From positions 1 through 45,044 of the forward strand of contig WLPU01000015.1 of the NCBI GenBank assembly GCA_009698615.1: 45,044 nucleotides of DNA, written 5' to 3'. The stretch comes from Actinomycetota bacterium (GTDB lineage Bacteria > Actinomycetota > Actinomycetes > Nanopelagicales > Nanopelagicaceae). Positions 1 to 7,473 of the stretch are shown here, in pieces; position 1 is the first letter of the stretch, and each line of letters opens with the position of its first letter. A program made the position numbers and the translations under genes. Under the pieces are notes generated by a model, which saw nothing but the letters and a program-made list of their open reading frames with translations, ran no database searches and was not told the DNA's origin.

Positions 1-648
1 CCTACGTTGCCGGTCACAGGGTCGGCGCGGAAATCGATTTCTCATTCGGATGCATCCGTTGCCGGCTTCACTTTGCTCTTGGGGCTCAGGCCAGATCCAA
101 TGGCTCAAAGATTAAGACACCACACAGTTTTATTTCCGGAAAATTATGATGCCGAATTTGATGCCATCTTCAAAGAAGGCAAACCAGTAGATAACCCGAC
201 TATCTATATCTGCGCACCCCATGATGAAACGATGGTGGCACAGAGCGGATACGAAAGTTGGTCGGTCCTTGTCAATGCACCAGCTCACTCCACAAGCGGA
301 TTCGGGTGGGATTGGAACGATGAGAAATTTGTTCGTGATTACGGTGCAAAAATAATTTCGCAGATCGAATCACGAGGCATAAACATCCGTGATCGTCTGG
401 AAGTATTAGAGCTTCGTACACCCGCCGATTTAGAGCGAACCGTTCGAGCCCCTGGTGGTTCTATTTATGGCACATCGAGTAATGGTCCCCGAGCCGCATT
501 CCGGCGAGCCCGCAATAGTTCACCGCTGGCTGGATTATTTTGTGTCGGTGGTTCGGCTCATCCAGGTGGCGGGCTTCCCCTGGTTGGAATCAGCGCAGAG
601 ATTGTGGCTAATGCAATTTCGAAAAAGCAAAACGCAAAACCAAAATAA
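1..648 (+). CDS. CrtI-like FAD-dependent carotenoid oxidoreductase, C-terminal part (5' truncated)
   Basis: The reading frame is open from base 1 with no convincing start, so the N-terminal half, including the FAD-binding Rossmann motif, lies outside the window. The visible 215 or so residues resemble the C-terminal half of the CrtI/CrtN/CrtP/CrtD family. The family-typical ending is present: a GGSIYG segment, then GLFCVGGSAHPGGGLPLVG, the second FAD-contacting region. Family members desaturate or oxidise carotenoids. Because a separate complete phytoene desaturase (crtI) lies 2.5 kb away, this copy is more likely a second desaturase, ketolase or oxygenase acting on a later carotenoid; that is inference. 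Its 3' end overlaps the convergent CDP-alcohol phosphatidyltransferase gene by 41 bp. Confidence 0.75.
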   Translation, partial: PTLPVTGSARKSISHSDASVAGFTLLLGLRPDPMAQRLRHHTVLFPENYDAEFDAIFKEGKPVDNPTIYICAPHDETMVAQSGYESWSVLVNAPAHSTSGFGWDWNDEKFVRDYGAKIISQIESRGINIRDRLEVLELRTPADLERTVRAPGGSIYGTSSNGPRAAFRRARNSSPLAGLFCVGGSAHPGGGLPLVGISAEIVANAISKKQNAKPK

Positions 649-1222
649 AGCTCAAGCCCTGTAAAAACACCAAGGCAATCAGTAACGGTAAGGAAAAAGC
701 ATGTGGAACAATCAGTGCACAGAATAAAAAACTTGCCCTGACTGGGCGTTCGGCTGGAGTTACTACCCCTACTTCCTTTACCCCCGCAGCAGAAAGTCGT
801 GCACGTGCATACTCTTGAATTGCAGCCACTGTCGCTGCCGCCAAGATCCACAGCAATGGAATTCCAATTCGGTAAAAAGCAATCGCCCAACATATTTCCG
901 AGATTCGATCCGCAATTGCATCCCAGATTGCACCTCTAGAACTCACTCTCTTTTGAATGATTGCGACGCTTCCATCGACTCCATCAAAAATCAACGACAA
1001 CGCCAAAAAGGGAACAGACCACAAATGTGGCGAGACAATGGCAGTTGCGACTGCTGACACCACGCCGAGCAGCGTCAGAGAATTTGGAGTAATCCTAAGG
1101 AAAGTGCACACTCGGGCACACCTAAAAGAAACTGCTAACCATAGGCCGACAATTCCTGATGTGTCAGCATTGCCGTGCATTGAACTCCATTGCAATTTGA
1201 ATCCTTCTAACTCCAACGTCAT
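608..1222 (-). CDS. CDP-alcohol phosphatidyltransferase family membrane protein
   Basis: This 204-residue multi-helix membrane protein carries the family motif D-G-x2-A-x-x8-G-x3-D-x3-D at D83, G84, A87, G97, D101 and D105, with an additional D80. The usual Arg after the Ala is Ile (I88). Family enzymes transfer a phosphatidyl or similar group from a CDP-alcohol to an acceptor alcohol at the membrane, for example in phosphatidylglycerol or phosphatidylinositol synthesis. The acceptor cannot be read from the sequence. The start at 1222 overlaps the metF stop as ATGA and has an AGGA about 8 nt upstream, so translation is probably coupled to metF. The link to carotenoid genes may be only positional. 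Confidence 0.8.
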   Translation of the reverse strand: MTLELEGFKLQWSSMHGNADTSGIVGLWLAVSFRCARVCTFLRITPNSLTLLGVVSAVATAIVSPHLWSVPFLALSLIFDGVDGSVAIIQKRVSSRGAIWDAIADRISEICWAIAFYRIGIPLLWILAAATVAAIQEYARARLSAAGVKEVGVVTPAERPVRASFLFCALIVPHAFSLPLLIALVFLQGLSFILVLRFAFSKLH

Positions 1223-2070
1223 CGAGCAATTCCTAAATTTGCATAGATCTCTTGCGTAGCACTCGAAGAATTCATCGTGTAAAAATGCAAGCCAGGTGCA
1301 CCAGCAGCAAGAAGGTCTTGGCCCAATTGTGTTGCAATTTCAATTCCTAGCGCTCTTACGGCATTGGCATCTGATTCGACCGCTTGAAATCTTTGTAGAA
1401 CTTTCGCTGGGATGGGAGTGCCAGTTAATTCAGACATTCTGACTAACTGCTTCACGTTCCCAACTGGCAAAATGCCGGGGATAATAGGAAGGTTCGACCC
1501 GCGCTCTCTGAGTCGATCCACCAGGGCGCTCCAGCGTGAAGCGTCAAAGAAAAATTGCGTTGTGGCGAAACTTGCTCCAAGTTCCTCCTTGCGAACAAGT
1601 ACATTGACATCGAGGTCAAAATCTCCGTGAGATGCAGGATGTCCATCAGGGAATGCAGCCACTCCAATTGTGAAATCTCCAAACTCCGCTGCCAGGGCTA
1701 CAAGTTCGTCTGCGTGGTTGAGTCCACCAGGAGTTGAAACCCAAGGGGTGCTCGGTCCCCCAGTTGGATCTCCGCGAAGGGCCATAATCGATTTGATTCC
1801 TGCATCGCGATAATGTGTCAAGATTTCTAAAATTTGATCCCTCGTCGAACCAACGCAGGTCAGATGTGCAACAGTTGGAATTTTTGTACGGGCGGTAATT
1901 TCTTTGGTAATTCGAATAGTTCTGTCACGAGTGGATCCACCAGCCCCATATGTCACGGAAATAAAGTCAGGAGCGGTGGATTTTAACGAATCCATAGCCG
2001 ACCACAAGCGGGCTTCCCCTTCGGCATCCTTAGGAGGGAAGAACTCAAAGGAGAAAGTAGACCTAGCCAT
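1219..2070 (-). CDS. metF: Methylenetetrahydrofolate reductase
   Basis: This reduces 5,10-methylene-THF to 5-methyl-THF, the methyl donor for methionine synthesis. The protein begins with the MetF signature FEFFPPK (the Glu is the catalytic acid), followed by SVTYGAGGSTRDRT, AHLTCVG and MALRGDP, all typical of this FAD-dependent TIM-barrel enzyme. An upstream in-frame start at 2124 would run into crtE. I chose ATG 2070 (MARSTFSF) because an AAAGGA sits about 6 nt before it; the adjoining ATG at 2073 is the alternative. Length is then 283 aa, normal for the family. It is divergent from crtE with about 45 bp between starts, and the CDP-alcohol phosphatidyltransferase gene follows with a 4-bp overlap. 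Confidence 0.93.
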   Translation of the reverse strand: MARSTFSFEFFPPKDAEGEARLWSAMDSLKSTAPDFISVTYGAGGSTRDRTIRITKEITARTKIPTVAHLTCVGSTRDQILEILTHYRDAGIKSIMALRGDPTGGPSTPWVSTPGGLNHADELVALAAEFGDFTIGVAAFPDGHPASHGDFDLDVNVLVRKEELGASFATTQFFFDASRWSALVDRLRERGSNLPIIPGILPVGNVKQLVRMSELTGTPIPAKVLQRFQAVESDANAVRALGIEIATQLGQDLLAAGAPGLHFYTMNSSSATQEIYANLGIAR

Positions 2071-2115
2071 CATCTTCCTTTCGCCGAGTAACGAGAGTGA
2101 GGGTACCGTTACCAC

Positions 2116-3201
2116 GTGAGCCAAGAACCGCAGCGCGCCTTAGCCGATTTTAGAATTCGTATCCAGGGCCACCTCACCGACTACCTTGCACAACAAACCC
2201 AATATCTCGGTGACATCGGCAGTGAGCTAATTCCTGTCGCCGAAGCAATAAACTCCTTTTTGCTCGATGGAGGCAAGAGGCTGCGCCCATTATTTGCTTA
2301 CGCAGCATATTTAGCTGCAGGCGGTAGCGATGATGACCACGTGATTCGAGCTGTTGCAAGTTTAGAACTTCTGCAGGCATGCGCTCTGATTCACGATGAT
2401 TTAATGGATGCTTCAGACACTCGACGCAATAAGCCCTCTATGCATCGTCACTTTGAAAATATCCACGCTACAGATGATCTCTCGGGATCGGCTTCTACCT
2501 ATGGCGCTTCTACTGCGATCTTGCTGGGTGATTTGGCGTTGGTCTGGTCTGATCAGATGCTGCATGCTTCTGGGATTTCAGATGCGGCGCTTCTGCGTTC
2601 GCTCGTTCTTCATGATGAAATGCGTATCGAACTCATGGCCGGTCAATTCTTAGACATCCACGAACAAGCACTCACAAGTACAAGCGTTGCTCGGTCTTTG
2701 AAAATAGCCCGATACAAATCTGGTAAATACACGATCGAGCGACCATTGCATCTCGGTGTGCACTTGGCGATAGCTGATCCCCAAAAAAGAAAAATATATC
2801 TTGATATTTTCTCCGAGTTTGGCCTGCCGCTAGGTGAAGCTTTTCAACTTCGTGACGACTTATTGGGCGTTTTTGGTGATCCCACAACTACTGGCAAACC
2901 CGCAGGAGATGATCTTCGAGAAGGTAAACGGACAGTGTTGATGGCAATGACACATGATCGGGCCGATGCGCGCCAAGAGGGCGTCATAGCAAGATACTTT
3001 GGTGAATCTGACTTAGATTCGCACGGAGTGGATGCACTTCGCACTGTGATATCTGATACTGGCGCACGAGAACATGTCGAAGATCTCATTGAAAAACTCA
3101 CTCTCACCGCGCTAGATGCCTTAGGTCGTGATGAAATTGATGCCTCTGCGCATGCTCTCCTAAGTGAGCTTGCCTCGATTGCGATACGTAGGAGTTTGTA
3201 A
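2116..3201 (+). CDS. crtE: Geranylgeranyl diphosphate synthase (polyprenyl synthetase)
   Basis: This trans-isoprenyl diphosphate synthase condenses isopentenyl diphosphate units, here most likely to GGPP for carotenoid synthesis. Both aspartate-rich motifs are present: HDDLMDASDTRR from D94 and RDDLLGVFGD from D247, the Mg/diphosphate binding sites. The early GGKRLRP motif is also clear. At 361 aa it fits actinobacterial GGPP/polyprenyl synthases. The start is GTG 2116, with only a weak purine run upstream. It is the first gene of crtE-crtI-crtB, and crtI begins immediately after its TAA stop. Chain length is inferred from context; a longer-chain quinone prenyl synthase is the alternative. 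Confidence 0.9.
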   Translation: MSQEPQRALADFRIRIQGHLTDYLAQQTQYLGDIGSELIPVAEAINSFLLDGGKRLRPLFAYAAYLAAGGSDDDHVIRAVASLELLQACALIHDDLMDASDTRRNKPSMHRHFENIHATDDLSGSASTYGASTAILLGDLALVWSDQMLHASGISDAALLRSLVLHDEMRIELMAGQFLDIHEQALTSTSVARSLKIARYKSGKYTIERPLHLGVHLAIADPQKRKIYLDIFSEFGLPLGEAFQLRDDLLGVFGDPTTTGKPAGDDLREGKRTVLMAMTHDRADARQEGVIARYFGESDLDSHGVDALRTVISDTGAREHVEDLIEKLTLTALDALGRDEIDASAHALLSELASIAIRRSL

Positions 3202-4686
3202 ATGCCCGCAAGAGTAAAGGGACCCACTGATCACGTTGTGATTGTTGGAGCAGGACTTGCCGGGCTCAGCGCAGCGCTTCGATTGGCCGGTGCGGGGCGA
3301 CGAGTCACTGTGATAGAGCGAGAATCAGTTCCTGGTGGGCGAAATGGTTTATTAAAAAAAGATGGCTACTCATTTGATACTGGCCCATCAGTATTGACAA
3401 TGCCAAGTCTTATCAACGATGCCTTCAATAGCGTCGGCGAAGAGCTCAAAGATTGGCTAGAACTCAAACCCGTCGCACCCCTTTATCGTGCATTCTATGC
3501 AGATGGCTCTCAATTAGATGTACACGCCAATACTGATGAGATGGAAGCAGAAATTGCTAAAAATGTCAGTGCCGAAGATGCAGCTGGCTACCGCCGCTAC
3601 GTAGATTTTGTTACAAAACTCTACAAATATGAGATGAACGATTTCATCGATCGAAATATCGATTCGCCTCTCAATCTATTGACTCCAAATCTCGCACGCC
3701 TGATCGCCTTAGGGGGCTTCCGTCGACTTGCGCCGAAGGTCAATCAGTTTCTTAAAGATCCGCGCCTACAAAAGGTGTATTCATTCCAAGCAATGTACGC
3801 GGGAGTAAGTCCACAACAGGCTCTAGCAATTTATGCGGTAATCGCCTACATGGATTCAGTTAATGGTGTTTTCTTTCCAAAAGGCGGGATGCACGCACTC
3901 CCCCGCGCACTTGCTGCCGCTGCGCAAAAACATGGCGTGACATTCAAATACAACACAACGGCGACAAAGATTGAGCATCGCAATGGAAGAGCCAATGCTG
4001 TCCTCACTCATACCGGAGAACGTATTGAATGCGATGTTCTTGTTCTTAACCCAGACCTTCCGGTGGCTTGGAGGGATCTTCTAGGACGTACTCCAGCCTC
4101 AATCAAGCGTCTGAAATATTCGCCATCGTGCGTCACTATGTTGGTCGGATCTCGACAGGGTTATTCACATATCGCTCATCACAATATTCACTTCGGCAAT
4201 TCTTGGGATGGGGTTTTCGACGAACTTATTAATAAGAAAATTCTCATGACCGATCCGAGCATCTTAGTAACGGTGCCGTCATTAGATGATGCGAGTTTGG
4301 CTCCTGAAGGTAAGCATTCGTATTACGTACTATTTCCCACTCCGAATCTCGATGCTGACATTGATTGGAAGAAACAGGCTGGCTCATATCGAAATCAGAT
4401 GATAAAAACTTTGGAGGCGCGCGGTTATACAAACTTTGGAGATTCAATAGAAGTTGAATCAATCACCACTCCGCTAGATTGGGAAATGCAAGGCATGGAG
4501 CGAGGTGCCCCTTTTGCCAGTGCACATACTTTTTTTCAAACCGGACCATTTCGTCCACGCAATTTAGCTCAAGGATTTGAAAACGTTGTCTTTGCCGGAT
4601 CGGGTACTCAACCTGGGGTTGGTGTCCCTATGGTTTTGATTTCGGGGCGCTTGGCTGCTGAACGAATCGTCGGGCCCATAAAGTAA
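3202..4686 (+). CDS. crtI: Phytoene desaturase
   Basis: This FAD-dependent enzyme introduces double bonds into phytoene, giving lycopene or an intermediate. The N-terminus has the dinucleotide-binding motif VVIVGAGLAGLSAALRLAG followed by ERE at the end of the second beta strand. The C-terminus has the CrtI signature FAGSGTQPGVGVPMVLISGR. Length (494 aa) is normal. The ATG directly abuts the crtE stop (TAAATG), with AGGAG about 8 nt upstream inside crtE, which points to translational coupling. crtB follows after 2 bp. The number of desaturation steps cannot be judged from sequence. Confidence 0.95.
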   Translation: MPARVKGPTDHVVIVGAGLAGLSAALRLAGAGRRVTVIERESVPGGRNGLLKKDGYSFDTGPSVLTMPSLINDAFNSVGEELKDWLELKPVAPLYRAFYADGSQLDVHANTDEMEAEIAKNVSAEDAAGYRRYVDFVTKLYKYEMNDFIDRNIDSPLNLLTPNLARLIALGGFRRLAPKVNQFLKDPRLQKVYSFQAMYAGVSPQQALAIYAVIAYMDSVNGVFFPKGGMHALPRALAAAAQKHGVTFKYNTTATKIEHRNGRANAVLTHTGERIECDVLVLNPDLPVAWRDLLGRTPASIKRLKYSPSCVTMLVGSRQGYSHIAHHNIHFGNSWDGVFDELINKKILMTDPSILVTVPSLDDASLAPEGKHSYYVLFPTPNLDADIDWKKQAGSYRNQMIKTLEARGYTNFGDSIEVESITTPLDWEMQGMERGAPFASAHTFFQTGPFRPRNLAQGFENVVFAGSGTQPGVGVPMVLISGRLAAERIVGPIK

Positions 4687-4688
4687 AG

Positions 4689-5573
4689 ATGGACGCTCTA
4701 GAGGCTTCTTATCAAGAGTGCAAGCGCTTAAATTCTTTGCATGGAAAAACTTACTACCTAGCAACGCTGTTGCTCCCAAAAGATAAACGGCCCTACGTGC
4801 ATGCGCTCTACGGTTTTGCTCGATTTGCCGATGAAATTGTAGATGACCTCGACTCGCAATTGTCTCCCGAACAAAAGGCTCACCAATTACGGACTTGGGG
4901 GGATTCAATTCTTGAAAGTTTAAAAACTGGGGAAAGTTCCGATTACATTGGGATGGCACTCATCGACACAGTCAATAAATTCTCGATTCCACACCAGTAT
5001 TTCGAAGCTTTCTTATCATCCATGGAGATGGATTTAACTGTCACTTCTTATGAAACGTATTCGGATCTGATGGAATACGTCTATGGGTCAGCAAGCGTCA
5101 TTGGCTTAGAGATGGTTCCAGTTCTAGGCGCTCTCTCCCCTGAAGCGCTCATACCCGCAGAAAAACTAGGGACCGCATTTCAACTAGCCAATTTCATCCG
5201 TGATGTTGGCGAAGATCTTGACCGCGGAAGAATTTACTTGCCCATGGAAGAACTTCGTGCACACGGAGTTGATCGCGAGATGTTAGAGCGCAGAATTCTG
5301 ACGCCGCAAATAGTTTCCGTTCTCAAAGAACAGATTGCGCGTGTGCGCCGACTTCAACGAGAAGCCCAACCCGGAATCCAATTACTCTCAAAGCAATCTC
5401 GTCCATGTATAGAAGCCGCTAGTAATCTTTACTGTGGAATCGTTGATGAAGTCGAAAAGATTGACTACGATATTTTTAATAGACGCGCGACAACATCAAA
5501 CGTTCGCAGATTACAGGTGGCGGGCAAGGCTTACGTCAGAGCGGTTCTTGCTCGTCAGCGCCTTCCTTGGTAG
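4689..5573 (+). CDS. crtB: Phytoene synthase
   Basis: This head-to-head condensing enzyme (squalene/phytoene synthase family) joins two GGPP molecules into phytoene, the first committed carotenoid step. It carries both aspartate-rich motifs: FADEIVDDLDS around residue 48 and NFIRDVGEDLDRGRIYLP around residue 172. Length is 294 aa, typical. It is the last gene of crtEIB, and its 3' end overlaps the convergent crtYd gene by 19 bp, so the two carotenoid transcription units run into each other. Confidence 0.95.
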   Translation: MDALEASYQECKRLNSLHGKTYYLATLLLPKDKRPYVHALYGFARFADEIVDDLDSQLSPEQKAHQLRTWGDSILESLKTGESSDYIGMALIDTVNKFSIPHQYFEAFLSSMEMDLTVTSYETYSDLMEYVYGSASVIGLEMVPVLGALSPEALIPAEKLGTAFQLANFIRDVGEDLDRGRIYLPMEELRAHGVDREMLERRILTPQIVSVLKEQIARVRRLQREAQPGIQLLSKQSRPCIEAASNLYCGIVDEVEKIDYDIFNRRATTSNVRRLQVAGKAYVRAVLARQRLPW

Positions 5574-5845
5574 ATCCACAAAGACAGCACGCTGAGGATC
5601 AAGGCAAAACCGAATATTAAATCTTCTATTGGAGCGCTCGCGATTCGAGTTCCTACGATCACATGAGCGTTGTAAGTGACAATCTCACGGGAGGTCAACC
5701 ACCAATTTGTGAGAAGTTGAAATGGCAAGACAATCGCATAGGAAGCCCAAAACCCTTTTCGTCGGAGCAAAAAAGTTTGTGTGACGAATCCATCCATAAC
5801 TATCGCATGAATCAAGGCAACCAGAGCAATTTGCGAATAGCTCAT
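5555..5845 (-). CDS. crtYd: Lycopene cyclase subunit, CrtYd-type domain
   Basis: This is a 96-residue, three-helix membrane protein with the heterodimeric cyclase motif APIEDLIFGF near residues 71-80; the ED pair matches the conserved acidic pair of the family. In actinobacteria CrtYc and CrtYd form a heterodimer that cyclises lycopene (beta ends) or C50 precursors (CrtYe/Yf). No C50 elongase (CrtEb/LbtA) is visible here, so a beta-cyclase role is favoured. Its ATG overlaps the crtYc stop as ATGA (5842-5845), and its stop lies inside the end of crtB. Subunit naming rests on order and motif only. Confidence 0.85.
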   Translation of the reverse strand: MSYSQIALVALIHAIVMDGFVTQTFLLRRKGFWASYAIVLPFQLLTNWWLTSREIVTYNAHVIVGTRIASAPIEDLIFGFALILSVLSLWIYQGRR

Positions 5846-6174
5846 TGCTCATCCCCCATTGACCAATTACCTTTTACTCGGCGTACCGCTTCGATTGTCA
5901 TAATCGCAGCAAGGGGTACTACCAAAAAGAAAAGATATTCCTCAAGCGGGATGCCTCCCGGCCCATAAACCCCGAGTATCTGGTTGGGGTCAAAGGCCCA
6001 GTGTCGACGCGAAATCGCATATGAGTCCCAGATCAGAAAGCAAAAAGCGATTGGTGCAATGCTGACAAGCGCCCTCTTGATACGTCGCAAAACTCCAACT
6101 CTGAGAACGATTTCCAACCAAAAGGATCCCGCAACTGTAAAGGCAAGCATCGCCATGTATCCGAATTTGCCCAT
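5842..6174 (-). CDS. crtYc: Lycopene cyclase subunit, CrtYc-type domain
   Basis: This 110-residue membrane protein has the lycopene cyclase domain pattern: an IWDSYAISRRHWAFDPNQI block (about residues 48-66), then GPGGIPLEEYLFFLVVP with the conserved Pro-x-Glu-Glu and FF. It pairs with CrtYd to form the functional cyclase. No Shine-Dalgarno sequence is visible. A CACAAT -10 (plus strand 6181-6186) ends 6 nt before the ATG, with TTGTTA (6205-6210) at 18-bp spacing, so the message is probably leaderless. This promoter overlaps that of the divergent riboswitch operon. Confidence 0.87.
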   Translation of the reverse strand: MGKFGYMAMLAFTVAGSFWLEIVLRVGVLRRIKRALVSIAPIAFCFLIWDSYAISRRHWAFDPNQILGVYGPGGIPLEEYLFFLVVPLAAIMTIEAVRRVKGNWSMGDEQ

Positions 6175-6180
6175 GCCACC

Positions 6181-6210
6181 ATTGTGCCGAATTCATTGCT
6201 AGAGTAACAA
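6181..6210 (-). promoter_or_regulatory. crtYc promoter, sharing DNA with the divergent pnuT promoter
   Basis: On the minus strand TTGTTA (6205-6210) and CACAAT (6181-6186) are 18 bp apart and the -10 ends 6 nt before the crtYc ATG. The divergent pnuT transcript must also start in the roughly 36 bp between crtYc and the TPP aptamer. A TTGTGC at 6182-6187 is a possible -35 for it. The two promoters therefore physically overlap. Confidence 0.5.
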
Positions 6211-6290
6211 ATACGGGAGCCGACACGGCTGAGAGGATCTGAAACTCAGATCGACCGTTTGACCAGTCCGATAATGCGGACGCGGAAGGA
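6211..6290 (+). promoter_or_regulatory. TPP (THI-box) riboswitch
   Basis: The segment matches the TPP aptamer in order. P2 is ACGG 6213-6216 with CCGT 6255-6258. P3 is GCCG 6219-6222 with CGGC 6226-6229, followed by the invariant CTGAGA at 6229-6234. A 7-bp optional P3a hairpin follows (6236-6242 with 6246-6252). Then comes TTTGACC, and P5 GTCCG 6266-6270 with CGGAC 6277-6281 enclosing ATAAT, ending in GCGGAAGGA. The GGAAGGA at the 3' edge is also the Shine-Dalgarno sequence of the gene at 6297, so ligand binding should block translation initiation. P1 is not clear to me. Confidence 0.9.
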
Positions 6291-6296
6291 TCATGA

Positions 6297-6872
6297 ATGT
6301 TTATACTTTTCCGAATTTGGGGATACGACCTTACCGCCCTGGAACTTGTTGCCGCTCTGACTTCCTTCATTGGCGTGGCATACGGAATTACTGGAAAGCG
6401 AATTACGTGGCCGTGGTGGATCATCAGCAGCTTCCTATATGCAGTTTTTTTCTACAAAGTGAATCTCTTGGCAAGTGCTACATTGCAATTTGTTTTCATC
6501 GCCGCTGCAGTGTGGGGCTGGTTTGGCTGGGCTCCCACGGGGGCCGTGCCTGGGAAGTTAAGCAGAAAATCAATTTCCTATTGGGCCGTTGGGCTTTTCC
6601 TTTCTTGGATTATCCTCGCGCCGGCCCTTCACCGCATTGGTGCAGCAGCCACATGGTCTGATTCTTTTATTTTCATTGGAAGTTTCATTGCCCAAGTTTT
6701 GATGGTCTATGAAAAATTCGAAAACTGGCCTTTGTGGTTTATCGTCGATGCGGTTGCAACGATTGAGTATTTCACACTGGGCTATTGGTTTACGGGAGCT
6801 CTTTATCTCGCCTTTACTTTTATGGCGCTCATTGGCTGGCGATCCTGGTTGGTGCGCGTAAATAAGGTATGA
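6297..6872 (+). CDS. pnuT: PnuC-family vitamin transporter, probably thiamine-specific (PnuT)
   Basis: This 191-residue membrane protein has the PnuC-family pattern of multiple helices rich in Trp, including WPWWIISSFLYAVFFY and VWGWFGW. Classical PnuC imports nicotinamide riboside; the related PnuT imports thiamine and is known to sit under TPP riboswitches. The aptamer directly upstream therefore argues for thiamine or a precursor as substrate. ATG 6297 is chosen because the aptamer-embedded AAGGA lies 6 nt before it; an out-of-frame ATG at 6293 opens only a shadow frame. The stop overlaps the downstream kinase start as ATGA. The family is secure; substrate is inferred from regulation. Confidence 0.85.
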   Translation: MFILFRIWGYDLTALELVAALTSFIGVAYGITGKRITWPWWIISSFLYAVFFYKVNLLASATLQFVFIAAAVWGWFGWAPTGAVPGKLSRKSISYWAVGLFLSWIILAPALHRIGAAATWSDSFIFIGSFIAQVLMVYEKFENWPLWFIVDAVATIEYFTLGYWFTGALYLAFTFMALIGWRSWLVRVNKV

Positions 6873-7420
6873 ATCTCATTGATGACCTGAATGAAATCTT
6901 CTTATCGCCCCCACGGTGCGGGACAACTCGCGTCATAGCCATTGATGGGCGGGCTGGGGCTGGGAAAACAACACTTGCTCATGAACTATTCCTTGCATTT
7001 AGTACTCAGATGCAGGTCAGCGTTCTTGGGATGGATGAGATTTACCATGGCTGGGACGACGCGTTGGGAAATTCCTTGAAGCACACTCTGTCTAGCCTTC
7101 TTGAGGATCTAGGTCAAAATAGCGCTTCCCAAGTACCCATATATAACTGGAGTTCAGCCTGTCTTGATTCAGCACGAATCATTAATCCGTGTGACTTATT
7201 GATTCTCGAAGGCGTTGGAAGCGCCCAACAAATAGTTCGTGAATTCACTCTCGCAACTATTTGGTTGGACATTGACCCATCGATTGGACTTCAACGAGTG
7301 ATAGACCGTGATGGTGAATTGATTTCTTCACAGATGCAGCGGTGGCAGCAAGAGGAAGTGCGCCATTTTTCTCACGACAAAACTCGCGAGAATGCAGATT
7401 TTGTTCTATCGACAATGTAG
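6869..7420 (+). CDS. Small P-loop kinase (uridine-kinase-like), possibly acting on imported thiamine
   Basis: This 183-residue P-loop protein has Walker A DGRAGAGKTT at residues 26-35, a DEIYHGW segment in place of the substrate-binding DD(L/F)Y motif, and an LILEGVGS Walker-B-like strand. It resembles a broad actinobacterial set of uridine-kinase-like ATP-binding proteins whose substrates are mostly unknown. It overlaps pnuT by 4 bp (ATGA) and so is under the same TPP riboswitch. PnuC-type transporters work by metabolic trapping, which needs a cytoplasmic kinase, so phosphorylation of thiamine or a pyrimidine precursor is a reasonable inference. A nucleoside or nicotinamide riboside kinase role remains possible. 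Confidence 0.7.
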   Translation: MNLIDDLNEIFLSPPRCGTTRVIAIDGRAGAGKTTLAHELFLAFSTQMQVSVLGMDEIYHGWDDALGNSLKHTLSSLLEDLGQNSASQVPIYNWSSACLDSARIINPCDLLILEGVGSAQQIVREFTLATIWLDIDPSIGLQRVIDRDGELISSQMQRWQQEEVRHFSHDKTRENADFVLSTM

Positions 7421-7473
7421 TTTCGCAGCGCGCCGAAAAGAATAATTTGGGTCGAATTGCCTAAGATTTTCCC

